From positions 186,001 through 250,000 of the forward strand of contig JAHBXD010000004.1 in assembly GCA_019636695.1 (NCBI GenBank): a DNA stretch of 64,000 bases. The letters run 5' to 3'. The position numbers and the translations under genes were made by a program. Of the stretch, positions 24,303-32,277 are shown piece by piece (positions within the stretch are counted from its first letter, which is position 1; each line of letters opens with the position of its first letter). The DNA is from Phycisphaeraceae bacterium. Its GTDB lineage: Bacteria > Planctomycetota > Phycisphaerae > Phycisphaerales > UBA1924. Below the pieces are notes generated by a model. That model saw only the letters and a list, made by a program, of their open reading frames with translations, did not search any database and was not told where the DNA came from.

Positions 24303-25577
24303 ATGCTCCGTCTGCCGATCAGCCAGGCCCGACCAGGGATGCATCTGGCTGTGCCGGTGCGCCATCCGGCCAGGCCAGAGCTGATCTTGCTTCGGACCGG
24401 ATTCCGGCTCGGCTCGGTCGAGATCGCCAAACTCTCCGAGATGGGGTGCCACGAGATCTGGATTCGTTTTCCCGGGCTTGAGTTCCTCGCCCAGTTCATC
24501 AGCCCCGAAGTGCAGCAGGCGCACGCTCAAGCAGTAGGGCTTGTCGCCGAAGTCTTTGATCGCGCTGTCGAGAGGCTGGACCCCGAACTCCACTACGTGC
24601 ATTACAAGTCGGCCGTGGCGGCCCTGCTCGAGGAAATCGCTCGCGATTCGACCTCGCAGGCGTTCATGCACGAACTGATCGCGTCGTCCGCCGGGATGCT
24701 CAGCACGAGCGCAAATGTCTGCATGCACGCGCTCTTGATGGGCCTGAAACTTGATTTTTATCTTGAGCGCGAGAGGGCGAGGCTGGCGGCCTCACACGCA
24801 CGCGACACAACGCCCCTCGGCGTGGGGGCCCTTTTCCACGATATCGGGATGCTCAGGCTTCCGCCTGATGTCATCGAGAGGCACATGAATCGCGGGAATG
24901 GATGCGAAAACGACATCAACTGGCGAAAGCATGTCCTGCTCGGATACGGGTTGGTGCAGGGCGAGTTCGATCCTGGTGCCGCGGCAATCGTGCTCCATCA
25001 CCACCAGCGATTCGACGGCAGTGGTTTTCCCGGGCGCGTCTATGGTGACCTTGAAGGACCGGGCCTGAGCGGGTCAGAGATCCACATCTTCGCCCGTATC
25101 GTATTTGCGGCCACGCTGTTTGACGCCCTCCGTTTCGGAGGAAACGGGCCGCCGCGGCCGGTGGTGCGGGTTTTGGGGGCGTTGCGCCAGCCGCCGTACG
25201 TGTCGTGGATTGATCCGGTGGTGTTGAAGGGGCTATTTGCCGTCACGCCAGCGTTTTCCCCAGGGAGCATCGTTCGATTGACGGATGGCCGAGACGCGGT
25301 GGTTGTCCGGTGGTTTCCCTTGGACCCATGCCGCCCGGAAGTACAAATTTTGGAACGAATGGAAGAAGATCCCCTCCGGGCGGATTTACGTACTGAGCGA
25401 ATCGATCTTCGCTCGGCGCCCGAACTGCGCATTGGCTGGGCAGACGGGGTCTCGGTCGCGAACGATGTCTTTGAGCCGTCTGGGAGCCTGGAGTTTGATA
25501 TCGCGGCCCTGAGCCGGTCGATGAGCAACCGGGCTGACGAGTTGGAAGCCCGTTCCGAGGCAAGGAAAGCCGGTTAG
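24303..25577 (+). CDS. HD-GYP-like domain protein with altered motifs
   Basis: This is a cytoplasmic protein of 424 residues resembling HD-GYP c-di-GMP phosphodiesterases. GGAGGT lies 6-11 nt before ATG 24303. An N-terminal region (about 1-75) precedes the helical HD-GYP core at about 125-290. The core has MHALLMGLKLDF (first His), GVGALFHDIGMLRLP (HD pair at about 180), HVLLGYGL, and LHHHQRFDGSGFPG in place of HHExxDGxGYP. Thus the conserved Lys of HDIGK is Met, the Glu after the HH pair is Gln, and GYP is GFP. The metal-binding His and Asp are kept. It may be a receptor or a weak phosphodiesterase. The C-terminal 130 residues include a small beta domain (AFSPGSIVRLTDGRDAVVVR). Confidence 0.85.
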   Translation: MLRLPISQARPGMHLAVPVRHPARPELILLRTGFRLGSVEIAKLSEMGCHEIWIRFPGLEFLAQFISPEVQQAHAQAVGLVAEVFDRAVERLDPELHYVHYKSAVAALLEEIARDSTSQAFMHELIASSAGMLSTSANVCMHALLMGLKLDFYLERERARLAASHARDTTPLGVGALFHDIGMLRLPPDVIERHMNRGNGCENDINWRKHVLLGYGLVQGEFDPGAAAIVLHHHQRFDGSGFPGRVYGDLEGPGLSGSEIHIFARIVFAATLFDALRFGGNGPPRPVVRVLGALRQPPYVSWIDPVVLKGLFAVTPAFSPGSIVRLTDGRDAVVVRWFPLDPCRPEVQILERMEEDPLRADLRTERIDLRSAPELRIGWADGVSVANDVFEPSGSLEFDIAALSRSMSNRADELEARSEARKAG

Positions 25578-25657
25578 GATTTCCTGTATGAGGCAATTTG
25601 AGACTTTGATACGCGTTGAGCCGTTGCGGAGCGGCGGAAGCGCCAGGAGGCGGATGC

Positions 25658-26644
25658 ATGAATAAGGCCATTCTCGGTGGTGCGGTGATTCTCGGCGGCG
25701 TGGCGATGACCGTTGCCCTCGTCAATGCGGGCGGGTCGTCGTCAAAGGCCGAGACATCGGTCGAGCTGCCGACATCGGCGCCCGCCCCGGCGGCCGTGCC
25801 GGTCCCTACACCGATCGCGAGCCTGCCGATGAGCGAGCCTCAGGCGTGGAACCCTCGTGATGGGATGCCCGATCGTGAAGATCGAGGCCAGCGCACCCGG
25901 CGGGGTCCGGGTGGTCCCGGGGGGCAGATGGGCGAGGGCATACCCGCGGAATGGCGTGAGCGGTGGGAGAACATGAGCGAGGAGGATCGTGCCCGGATGC
26001 GTCAGCGGATGGAGCGCGGCCGGCGCGACATGGAAGATCGCATGCTTGCGCGGTTCGACAAAGACGGCGACGGGGTTCTGAGCGACGAGGAACGTGCCGA
26101 AATGCGCGAGACGCTTCGCCGGGAGCGTGCCGCGGAGATGCGCGGTCGATTTGAAGAGGCGTTCGGAGGTCCGATCGACCTGTCCGACGCCGAGATGGCG
26201 ATGGCGACACGCATGTATTTCGAGCAGTACAGCGACCAGTTCCGCGAGCTTCGCCGCCAGGGCGAAGAGATGCGTCGCCAGATGATGGCCAACGGCGAGC
26301 CGAACGAGGCGCAGATGCGCGAGATGCGCCAATCGATGGAGGCTGCGTTCGGCGAGATGCAGCGCCAGATGCAGCAGCAGATGATGAGTCAGTACGACCT
26401 CGACGGCGACGGCATGCTAACGGACATCGAGCGGTCGCAGGCTTCGCAGGCGATCCGCGACGAAGTCAACACCTGGGCGCTTATGCGCCGGGTGGATACG
26501 AATCGCGACGGAGTGATTGACGAGAACGAAGCGATGAACTTCATGTCGCAGTTCGATTCCGGCGGTCGCGGGGCCGACCTGAACCGTGACGGCAGCCTCG
26601 ATGCTGAGGATTTCCAGCGGTTCCTGCAACTGCTTGGTCGTTGA
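25658..26644 (+). CDS. Exported or anchored EF-hand protein
   Basis: This is a protein of 328 residues with an N-terminal hydrophobic helix (ILGGAVILGGVAMTVALVNA) acting as signal peptide or anchor. It is rich in Met, Arg, Glu and Gln. Four canonical EF-hand loops are visible: DKDGDGVLSDEE, DLDGDGMLTDIE, DTNRDGVIDENE and DLNRDGSLDAED, the first separated from the others by a long amphipathic Met-rich helix (REMRQSMEAAFGEMQRQMQQ). It probably binds calcium in the periplasm. CCAGGAGGCGG precedes overlapping ATGs at 25654 and 25658; only 25658 is in frame. It is followed by a strong terminator. Confidence 0.88.
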   Translation: MNKAILGGAVILGGVAMTVALVNAGGSSSKAETSVELPTSAPAPAAVPVPTPIASLPMSEPQAWNPRDGMPDREDRGQRTRRGPGGPGGQMGEGIPAEWRERWENMSEEDRARMRQRMERGRRDMEDRMLARFDKDGDGVLSDEERAEMRETLRRERAAEMRGRFEEAFGGPIDLSDAEMAMATRMYFEQYSDQFRELRRQGEEMRRQMMANGEPNEAQMREMRQSMEAAFGEMQRQMQQQMMSQYDLDGDGMLTDIERSQASQAIRDEVNTWALMRRVDTNRDGVIDENEAMNFMSQFDSGGRGADLNRDGSLDAEDFQRFLQLLGR

Positions 26645-26666
26645 GTAGGTGAATGCACGCGGCTTC

Positions 26667-26699
26667 AGCGCGGGCGCACGGTGTGCGCCCGCGTTCATT
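26667..26699 (+). terminator. Strong intrinsic terminator between convergent genes
   Basis: CGCGGGCGCAC (26669-26679) and GTGCGCCCGCG (26683-26693) form a perfect 11-bp GC-rich stem with a 3-nt loop, then TTCATTTTT. It terminates the EF-hand gene on the plus strand. It also abuts the stop of the minus-strand gene, but no T-run exists in that direction. Confidence 0.85.
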
Positions 26700-27213
26700 T
26701 TTCGTTGTCTGCGACATTGTCCTGAGCTTCCGGGCGTCGTGCATCGGTCGGTGGGAGCAGACCCACGACGATCGCGAGCATCCCGCCGGCGATGAACCAC
26801 GGGCGGAGCTTCTGGTCGGTTGCCAGGCGATGCAGGCGGCTGCGCTTCGGAGCGAAGGCCGGTGGGTCGGGCGGGGGAGGGTTGAGATCGTCAAAGACCG
26901 AAGCGGGGGGGAGCGAAGCGCCGGGGGCGAGCGGTCGCCGATCGGGCGGCGCAAGGTTGAGTTGCGACGATGCCAGCGATCGGGCCAGGGTCGGGTCACC
27001 TGCTTCGAGTGCCGCGAGATAGCGCCGATGGCGGTCGAGCCGTTCCTCGGCGTGCTGGGCGACAAGGTTCATTCGGTGCGCCTGCCAGCGGACTTCTTCG
27101 AGGCTGTCTTGGATGGGAAGGAGTGCCGCCGCGGCGAGGGCGACAACGCCGGGGATGAGGAAGAGCCATCCGGGGTCGAAGCCTGCGCGTGCTGTTCTGG
27201 GTTGGGTGGTCAC
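26695..27213 (-). CDS. Hypothetical two-helix membrane protein
   Basis: This is a protein of 172 residues that I do not recognise. Two hydrophobic helices are visible: PGWLFLIPGVVALAAAALLP near the N-terminus and WFIAGGMLAIVVGLL near the C-terminus. Between them are a charged helix that could form a coiled coil (LEEVRWQAHRMNLVAQHAEE, RLDRHRRYLAALEAGDP) and a Pro-rich stretch. The pattern is of a small bitopic or hairpin inner-membrane protein. GTG 27213 is the first start of the frame. It is convergent with the EF-hand gene. Confidence 0.6.
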   Translation of the reverse strand: MTTQPRTARAGFDPGWLFLIPGVVALAAAALLPIQDSLEEVRWQAHRMNLVAQHAEERLDRHRRYLAALEAGDPTLARSLASSQLNLAPPDRRPLAPGASLPPASVFDDLNPPPPDPPAFAPKRSRLHRLATDQKLRPWFIAGGMLAIVVGLLPPTDARRPEAQDNVADNEK

Positions 27214-27289
27214 GGTGGTTTGGTCGAGGCGCTGTCGGAAGTGCTGGGATCGTACCGGAGCGGGCCGGGGCTTGAAACGTGTCGGGGGT

Positions 27290-27424
27290 TCAATGGGTGA
27301 TCCCCAGGTCGCGGCGGACCTTGCGGACGAAGCGGAGATGGTGATGGCCGCGGGCCGATCGACGTATCGCGGCGTCTCTCATCAGCACGAAGCGGCGGGT
27401 CGAAGTGGGGCGCGTTCCTATCAT
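27290..27424 (-). CDS. Possible small basic protein (44 aa)
   Basis: ATG at 27424 opens a 44-codon frame ending 76 bp before the membrane-protein gene. The product is very basic, with many Arg, Lys and His (RSARGHHHLRFVRKVRRDLG). It could be a nucleic-acid-binding small protein or chance coding in GC-rich DNA. I know of no family, and support is only position, strand and composition. Confidence 0.25.
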   Translation of the reverse strand: MIGTRPTSTRRFVLMRDAAIRRSARGHHHLRFVRKVRRDLGITH

Positions 27425-27472
27425 GGTGCGCTCCCGCGGCGGGCAGTCGTGGCGAGCAGGAGCCTGAACCCG

Positions 27473-28465
27473 ATGCCCACCCCTCGCTTTCTTTCCGGCA
27501 TTCAACCTTCCGGCGAACTGCATCTGGGAAATTACTTCGGCGCGATTCGCGAGCATGTGCGGCTGCAGGATCAGGGCGAGTCGTATTATTTCATCGCAAA
27601 CTATCACGCGCTGACGACCGTGCGTGACGCGGCGACGCTTCGGAAAAATACGTTTGAGACGGCGGTCACGTATCTTGCCTGCGGGCTTGACCCGATCGGT
27701 CCGAAGAATCCGAGTTCAAAGGCCGTGCTGTTTCGTCAGAGCGATGTGCCTGAGGTCTGCGAGCTGACATGGCTGCTGATGACCGTGACGCCGATGGCGA
27801 TGCTCGAGAACGCGACTTCGTACAAAGACAAGATCGAGCGAGGACTTTCGCCGGATGCGGGCTTGTTTACCTATCCCGTGCTGATGGCGGCGGACATCCT
27901 GGCGCAGCAATCGACGATCGTGCCCGTGGGGCGCGACCAGCGGCAACACGTTGAGATGACGCGCGACATGGCGCAGAAATTCAATCACCAGTTCGGCGCG
28001 CCGGTCTTTACGATTCCGGAGTTGCGCCTCGGCGAGGCTCCGTATGTGCCCGGTGTTGACGGCGCGAAGATGAGCAAGAGTTACCGCAACACCATCGGCA
28101 TCTTCGATGAGGGCAACACGCTGAAAAAAACGGTGATGGGCATCAAGACCGACGCCAAGACGCTGGAAGAACCTAAGGACCCGGAGAACTGCACGATCTT
28201 CGCGCTGTATTCGTTGATGGCCACGGCCGCGGAGCAGGAGGAACTCGCGGCGAAGTATCGCGCGGGAGGGATGGGATACGGGCATGCCAAGCAGTTTCTG
28301 CTGGAGAAGATCGACGCCACCTTCGGCCCGATGCGCGAGAAGCGTAAGGACTGGGCCTCGCGGCCGAAGGATGTTGAGGAGATTCTTCAGGCCGGGGCGG
28401 TCAAGGCGCGTGCCAACGCACGGGCCGTGCTCGACGCAGCGCGAGCGGCATGCGGGATTGTGTAA
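27473..28465 (+). CDS. trpS: Tryptophanyl-tRNA synthetase
   Basis: This is a class I aminoacyl-tRNA synthetase charging tRNA-Trp, 330 residues, the normal bacterial length. The HIGH-type motif is GELHLGNYFGA near residue 15 and the KMSKS motif is GAKMSKS near 200. Trp-pocket sequence is TYPVLMAADILAQQSTIVPV and GRDQRQHVEMTRDMA. ATG 27473 follows GCAGGAG; longer upstream frames would add 120 residues unlike any TrpRS. The next gene is a tryptophan 2,3-dioxygenase family protein on the same strand, 223 bp away. Confidence 0.96.
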   Translation: MPTPRFLSGIQPSGELHLGNYFGAIREHVRLQDQGESYYFIANYHALTTVRDAATLRKNTFETAVTYLACGLDPIGPKNPSSKAVLFRQSDVPEVCELTWLLMTVTPMAMLENATSYKDKIERGLSPDAGLFTYPVLMAADILAQQSTIVPVGRDQRQHVEMTRDMAQKFNHQFGAPVFTIPELRLGEAPYVPGVDGAKMSKSYRNTIGIFDEGNTLKKTVMGIKTDAKTLEEPKDPENCTIFALYSLMATAAEQEELAAKYRAGGMGYGHAKQFLLEKIDATFGPMREKRKDWASRPKDVEEILQAGAVKARANARAVLDAARAACGIV

Positions 28466-28688
28466 AGAGAGTACACAGGAGGCTTTGAGGCATGGAGAAC
28501 GGAAGCGTTTTTCCACTCGAAGATCGAATGGACATCAAGGTGGATGCATACCCAGCCCGTGGTGGATGCAGCCACTTCAGAAATGTGTGGTTGTGTCAGC
28601 ATCCGTTCCGTGCTTGCTTTGAGTCTCATGTGCTGCACCCGTAGACAATTTACGCCTCGTTTCTCTTGTGAATACAACGGATCAAACC

Positions 28689-30065
28689 ATGACCCGCACG
28701 CACCTGACCTACAGCGAGTACATCAATGACCGGGCCGTGATCGAGGCGCTGCGCTTGCCGCGTCAGGGTGACGAGTGGCCCACACCACCCGCCGACTGGA
28801 AGCCCGGCGACGATTGGCCCACCGGCGGCGGGTGGGTGCATCACGAAGTGCTCTTTATCCGTACGCACCAGGCCTTCGAGGTCTGGTTTGCCCAGATCAT
28901 TCACGACATGCACGCCGTCATCAGCGAGGCCGGTGCATACTGGGCTTCGCGCGGCGGGCAGTTGGATCGCCTGGATTTTGAAGCCCCCACCGCAGCACGA
29001 GACGAGACCAAGCCGCTCGATCCGCGAGGGTTTCCGCTCGTCGCGGCGACGCTGCGCCAGGCGGGTGAGCAGTATCTCGGCGATGGGCGGGCACTGTTGG
29101 AGGGCGACGGCGGGTTCCAGGCGCCGGGCCGTCTGCATGGTCGGGGCGGGATCGCCGCGCCCAAGTCGGCTTCGGAACAGGCGGAGTTTGCGCGGCTTCT
29201 GACATCCTGGACTGCACGGCTGCACTGCGCCCGACTGGCCGTCCGCAGCACGCTCAGCTTCTTTGATGTCTTGGCGACGCTGACACCGGCGGAGTTTCTG
29301 CTCTTTCGTGACCGGCTTCAGCCCGCAAGCGGGTTCGGCTCGATCCAGTTTCGGGAGATCGAGATCATGCTGGGGCTGCGAGAGTTGCACCGGCCCAAGA
29401 TTCAGCCCGATGGGGGCACCGACGAAGCGGCGCCCGGGGAGCCGTCTTTGCCCGAGGGGATGCTTCGGCCGACGAAGGCAACGCCGCAGAACCAGTTTGC
29501 CCAGTCGTTCTATTTCGCGCAGCCACCCTGGGGGTGGGAACGCGTGGCCAAGCGCTATCGTGAACATTCGCTGCGCGATGTGGTGTACGGCTTGTTGAAC
29601 GCCGCGGCGGAGTGGGGCGATGGCGATCTGTCGGCGTCGCGGTTGGATGAGTTCGTGGACCTGAACCTTCAGGCGTCGATCCGAGATTATTTTCGAGGGT
29701 CGGGCACGCCGTTGCCGCTGCGCGGGGTAGATGCGGACGGATTCCGAAACGCAGTCTCGGAGGTTGACCGGGCGATGGCGCAGCGAGAGACGCTCGCGGC
29801 GGCGGTGCTGGAGATGGACATCCACCGCACGCCCCTGACGACTTTCCTGGATGCGTGTCTGAGGCTGGATGGCGCGATTGTGGAGTGGCGGGATCGACAT
29901 ATCCGGTTTGTGGAGGGGCAGATCGGGATGCGCCGGGGCACGGGCGGCGGCGGCATTCAGTACCTCCGCCAGACGGTGTCGCCGCGGAAGCTGCCGTATT
30001 ACACGCACGGATTTCCGGCATTGTGGCTCGCGCGGACGTTTGTGCAGAAGCGTTCCGGGGCGTGA
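28689..30065 (+). CDS. Tryptophan 2,3-dioxygenase family protein
   Basis: This is a haem dioxygenase-type protein, predicted to open the indole ring of tryptophan to N-formylkynurenine. It is about 458 residues, longer than typical bacterial enzymes (about 280). Matching motifs are LTYSEYINDR, HHEVLFIRTHQAFEVWFAQI (substrate His and helix), LFRDRLQPASGFGSIQFREI, WRDRHIRFVEGQIGMRRGTG (His at the haem-ligand position) and GGGGIQYLRQT in place of the usual GTGGSSG loop. The insertions lie in the middle (about 95-165 and 220-275). GTG 28668 is an alternative start 7 codons upstream. Activity should be confirmed because the substrate loop has Gly where Ser/Thr is usual. Confidence 0.82.
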   Translation: MTRTHLTYSEYINDRAVIEALRLPRQGDEWPTPPADWKPGDDWPTGGGWVHHEVLFIRTHQAFEVWFAQIIHDMHAVISEAGAYWASRGGQLDRLDFEAPTAARDETKPLDPRGFPLVAATLRQAGEQYLGDGRALLEGDGGFQAPGRLHGRGGIAAPKSASEQAEFARLLTSWTARLHCARLAVRSTLSFFDVLATLTPAEFLLFRDRLQPASGFGSIQFREIEIMLGLRELHRPKIQPDGGTDEAAPGEPSLPEGMLRPTKATPQNQFAQSFYFAQPPWGWERVAKRYREHSLRDVVYGLLNAAAEWGDGDLSASRLDEFVDLNLQASIRDYFRGSGTPLPLRGVDADGFRNAVSEVDRAMAQRETLAAAVLEMDIHRTPLTTFLDACLRLDGAIVEWRDRHIRFVEGQIGMRRGTGGGGIQYLRQTVSPRKLPYYTHGFPALWLARTFVQKRSGA

Positions 30066-30110
30066 AAAAAACTTGGCCTGGGTGGGTTCGCTTCGTAGAA
30101 TACAAGCGTC

Positions 30111-30434
30111 ATGGAACCGACAACCACCCCATCAACGAAGTCGTATTCGCAGGTGCGTTCGATTCCGCCGCGTAAATGGCACGTGGTGCTTCTGGATGAC
30201 GACGACCATACGTATGAGTACGTGATCCGGATGGCCCAGGAAATTTTCGGGTATTCGGTGGAGCGCGGGTTTCAGATCGCCAAGGCGGTGGATGGCGAGG
30301 GGCGGGCGATCTGCGTGACGACGCACAGGGAGTTGGCCGAACTGCGGGTGGAGCAGATTCGTGCGTTCGGGCGAGACCCTTTGATGCTGCGGAGCAAAGG
30401 CTCGATGACGGCCGTGCTGGAACCGGCGGATTGA
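30111..30434 (+). CDS. clpS: ClpS-like adaptor for ClpAP (variant pocket)
   Basis: This is a small adaptor of 107 residues that in characterised bacteria delivers proteins with N-terminal Leu, Phe, Tyr or Trp to ClpAP. A flexible N-terminal tail is followed by the core: RKWHVVLLDDDDHTYEYVIR, AQEIFGYSVERGFQIAKAVD, GEGRAICVTTHRELAELRVE. Compared from memory with E. coli ClpS, the acidic pair for the amino terminus is kept (DDDD), but positions equivalent to Thr38, Met40 and His66 appear as His, Tyr and Asp. This could change N-degron preference. No clpA is nearby. The gene lies 45 bp after the dioxygenase and may share its transcript. Confidence 0.88.
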   Translation: MEPTTTPSTKSYSQVRSIPPRKWHVVLLDDDDHTYEYVIRMAQEIFGYSVERGFQIAKAVDGEGRAICVTTHRELAELRVEQIRAFGRDPLMLRSKGSMTAVLEPAD

Positions 30435-30458
30435 GGGTTCTTGCGGCGTGTGGTTTCT

Positions 30459-30992
30459 CTATCGTGGCGCGGGTGGGGAGAGGATCGAGAGATAGTTCTG
30501 CCACGGGCCGACGGCATTTCGATATTGAAACGCCATGGCCTTGCAGATCTGCGCGAGATGATTCAGATCGTGCACGACCCATGTAGAGAGGAGCTGGGCG
30601 GCGGTGACTGAACCGAAGGCCGGGTGGATGCCGGTGCGGGCAAGGTCGGCCGAGGTCAGTGCGAGTTCACGCAGCGCAGTAAGAGAGTTGTCGCGTGCAT
30701 GGGCGAAGCGATCGAGCAACTCCGGCAGGGCGAGGGGCATCAGGTCAAGGTGGCCTGCGCGATCGAAGGGTGAAAATGCGCGTGGGCCGCCGGGATCAAG
30801 AATCGTGCGCAGCCGGGGAATCCAGTTGTCGCGTTCAGCGTGGATGAGATGGGCCACAATTTCGCGGGCGCTCCATGTGCCCGGGCCGTAATTGGGGGTG
30901 GTCCAGCCTTCGGGCATGTCGGCAAGCAGCATCCGCAGCACGTGCGGCGTGCGTTGAAGTATCGGCATGACTTGAGACAAGGAAAAGCGCAT
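30459..30992 (-). CDS. DinB-family protein
   Basis: This is a four-helix-bundle, metal-binding protein of the DinB/YfiT superfamily, 177 residues. The three expected metal-ligand His are visible in VAHLIHAERDNW and WVVHDLNHLAQI. The N-terminal helix (QRTPHVLRMLLADMPEGWTT) and the GTWSAREIVAHL motif fit the family. Members are often thiol-dependent transferases of unknown substrate. The start is ATG 30992, or GTG 30998 two codons earlier. It is convergent with clpS. Confidence 0.85.
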   Translation of the reverse strand: MRFSLSQVMPILQRTPHVLRMLLADMPEGWTTPNYGPGTWSAREIVAHLIHAERDNWIPRLRTILDPGGPRAFSPFDRAGHLDLMPLALPELLDRFAHARDNSLTALRELALTSADLARTGIHPAFGSVTAAQLLSTWVVHDLNHLAQICKAMAFQYRNAVGPWQNYLSILSPPAPR

Positions 30993-31063
30993 CTGCACAA
31001 AGGCTACACACGGTTTCCGGAGAAACAGTTTGATGATCAGATTATGCCGGGTACGGAAATCGC

Positions 31064-31378
31064 TCAGGCGACATGCGGCAACTGATCGCTTAAACGGATC
31101 CCACGAGCGTACCGATCGCGGCTCGCCTCGAACGCGGCAGCAACATGAGGCAAGGCATGCTCAATAATGCACTTGTTCGCACGGAAGGCGTCGGGTGAAG
31201 CCGCGAGCACGCGCATGACGAAGGCATTGGCGAATGACGGCGTCACACGGAGCACACCCGCAACATCGACGCGGACCTCGTTCAACTCGCCAAGTGCGCG
31301 CAGAACCTCACCCGCCAATGCGCTGCCGCTGGTCGCGGAGTTCAGAACCCCTTGAAGTTTGATCCTGTGCATACTCAT
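31064..31378 (-). CDS. STAS-like protein (DUF4325 type)
   Basis: This is a small protein of 104 residues. The core VRVDVAGVLRVTPSFANAFV resembles the STAS-like DUF4325 family, whose hallmark is VxxDFxGVxxVSxSFA. ATG 31378 follows TTGAGGTCGCAGC with GAGGT at good spacing; the longer frame from 31468 lacks this and overlaps the upstream gene. In other genomes DUF4325 proteins are often encoded next to a GHKL ATPase, as here, 56 bp upstream. The pair looks like an anti-sigma/antagonist-type switch, but its target is unknown. GC content is lower than most of the window. Confidence 0.72.
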   Translation of the reverse strand: MSMHRIKLQGVLNSATSGSALAGEVLRALGELNEVRVDVAGVLRVTPSFANAFVMRVLAASPDAFRANKCIIEHALPHVAAAFEASRDRYARGIRLSDQLPHVA

Positions 31379-31434
31379 TGCTGCGACCTCAATACCTACG
31401 AGCATTATCCGGGCCGCGGTCGAGTTGGCAATGA

Positions 31435-32277
31435 CTAGCGAGCAAAAAACTGAATATTTACCAAACAACCTGCGAAATGGCCATTGAAGCGGTGGGCAGA
31501 CGCAGAGTTTTCGGACCCAAAGGTTAGGTAATTGCCGCCGCTGAGGATGGCCATCTTGCCGCCGCCGGACTCGCAGTACTTGCGAAGTTCAAAGAGTCCA
31601 ATACCACTGTTGACCTCTCCCCAACGATTGTGGACCACGGTACCGGTAACACCTTCCTCCGTCGCTGAGAGGATGGCTTCCCGATCGGTAGTGATACCTT
31701 CATGCTTCGGGTTAGATGTCAGATGTCCGCGAATCGTTTGTCCGAAATCAAGTACGGTGATCTCGACGGTCTGCTTGGTCGGAAAGGCCTGTCCCACGAC
31801 GAAACAGCCGACTGGTGAATCCGAGTGCGTCAGGGCATTCAGAATCACTTCATCCAGATGCGTTGCCAAACCCTCCGCGACACCGACGGACAGATCCAAT
31901 TGCTGGCACAGCACCGCGATGGCTTCGTCGGAGAATGTCCCGGGCCGATCCGTCAATTGTTGGGCGACGAGATTCGTGTCTCGAACAGCGATCGAGGCAT
32001 CTGCACTCCCCCTATACCAGTTCGGCAACCCGAGTCTTTGCAGGTGGTCTCTGCAGGCCGCATTGCTCGGCAGGAACAGTTCGCAGGTCCCAGATGCCTT
32101 TGCTCCGAGCGCGGCAAGGCAAGCCACCGCATATGGCTTGAGCATGACGCAGCTTGAACAGTCGACGGCCGTGGGTACCCTAGATCGATGGGCACCGGTG
32201 TGATGCAGAACGTCCCAAGCGAGCTTCTCATTCTCGAAGTCTCCGGCATCCGCGGCGGAAACTCGAAACACGCTCAC
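31435..32277 (-). CDS. GHKL-fold ATP-binding protein coupled to GlyRS
   Basis: This is a cytoplasmic protein of 280 residues with a C-terminal histidine-kinase-like ATPase fold. N-box is LATHLDEVILNALTHSD (about 137-153), G1-like box VLDFGQTIRGHL (about 175-186) and G2-like box NSGIGLFELRKYCESGGG (about 223-240). No phospho-acceptor His domain is visible, so it resembles anti-sigma kinases more than sensor kinases. The N-terminal 130 residues are Cys-containing and unassigned. GTG 32277 overlaps the GlyRS stop (GTGA) and has GGGGGAG upstream, so translation is coupled to the synthetase. It is followed by the DUF4325-like gene. GC is about 57%, below the flanks. Confidence 0.8.
   Translation of the reverse strand: MSVFRVSAADAGDFENEKLAWDVLHHTGAHRSRVPTAVDCSSCVMLKPYAVACLAALGAKASGTCELFLPSNAACRDHLQRLGLPNWYRGSADASIAVRDTNLVAQQLTDRPGTFSDEAIAVLCQQLDLSVGVAEGLATHLDEVILNALTHSDSPVGCFVVGQAFPTKQTVEITVLDFGQTIRGHLTSNPKHEGITTDREAILSATEEGVTGTVVHNRWGEVNSGIGLFELRKYCESGGGKMAILSGGNYLTFGSENSASAHRFNGHFAGCLVNIQFFAR

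Noticed and set aside
28466-28688. Possible small gene or leader RNA between trpS and the dioxygenase gene
   Set aside because: Short frames have no ribosome site or protein-like composition, and no tRNA or attenuator-type stem pair was found.
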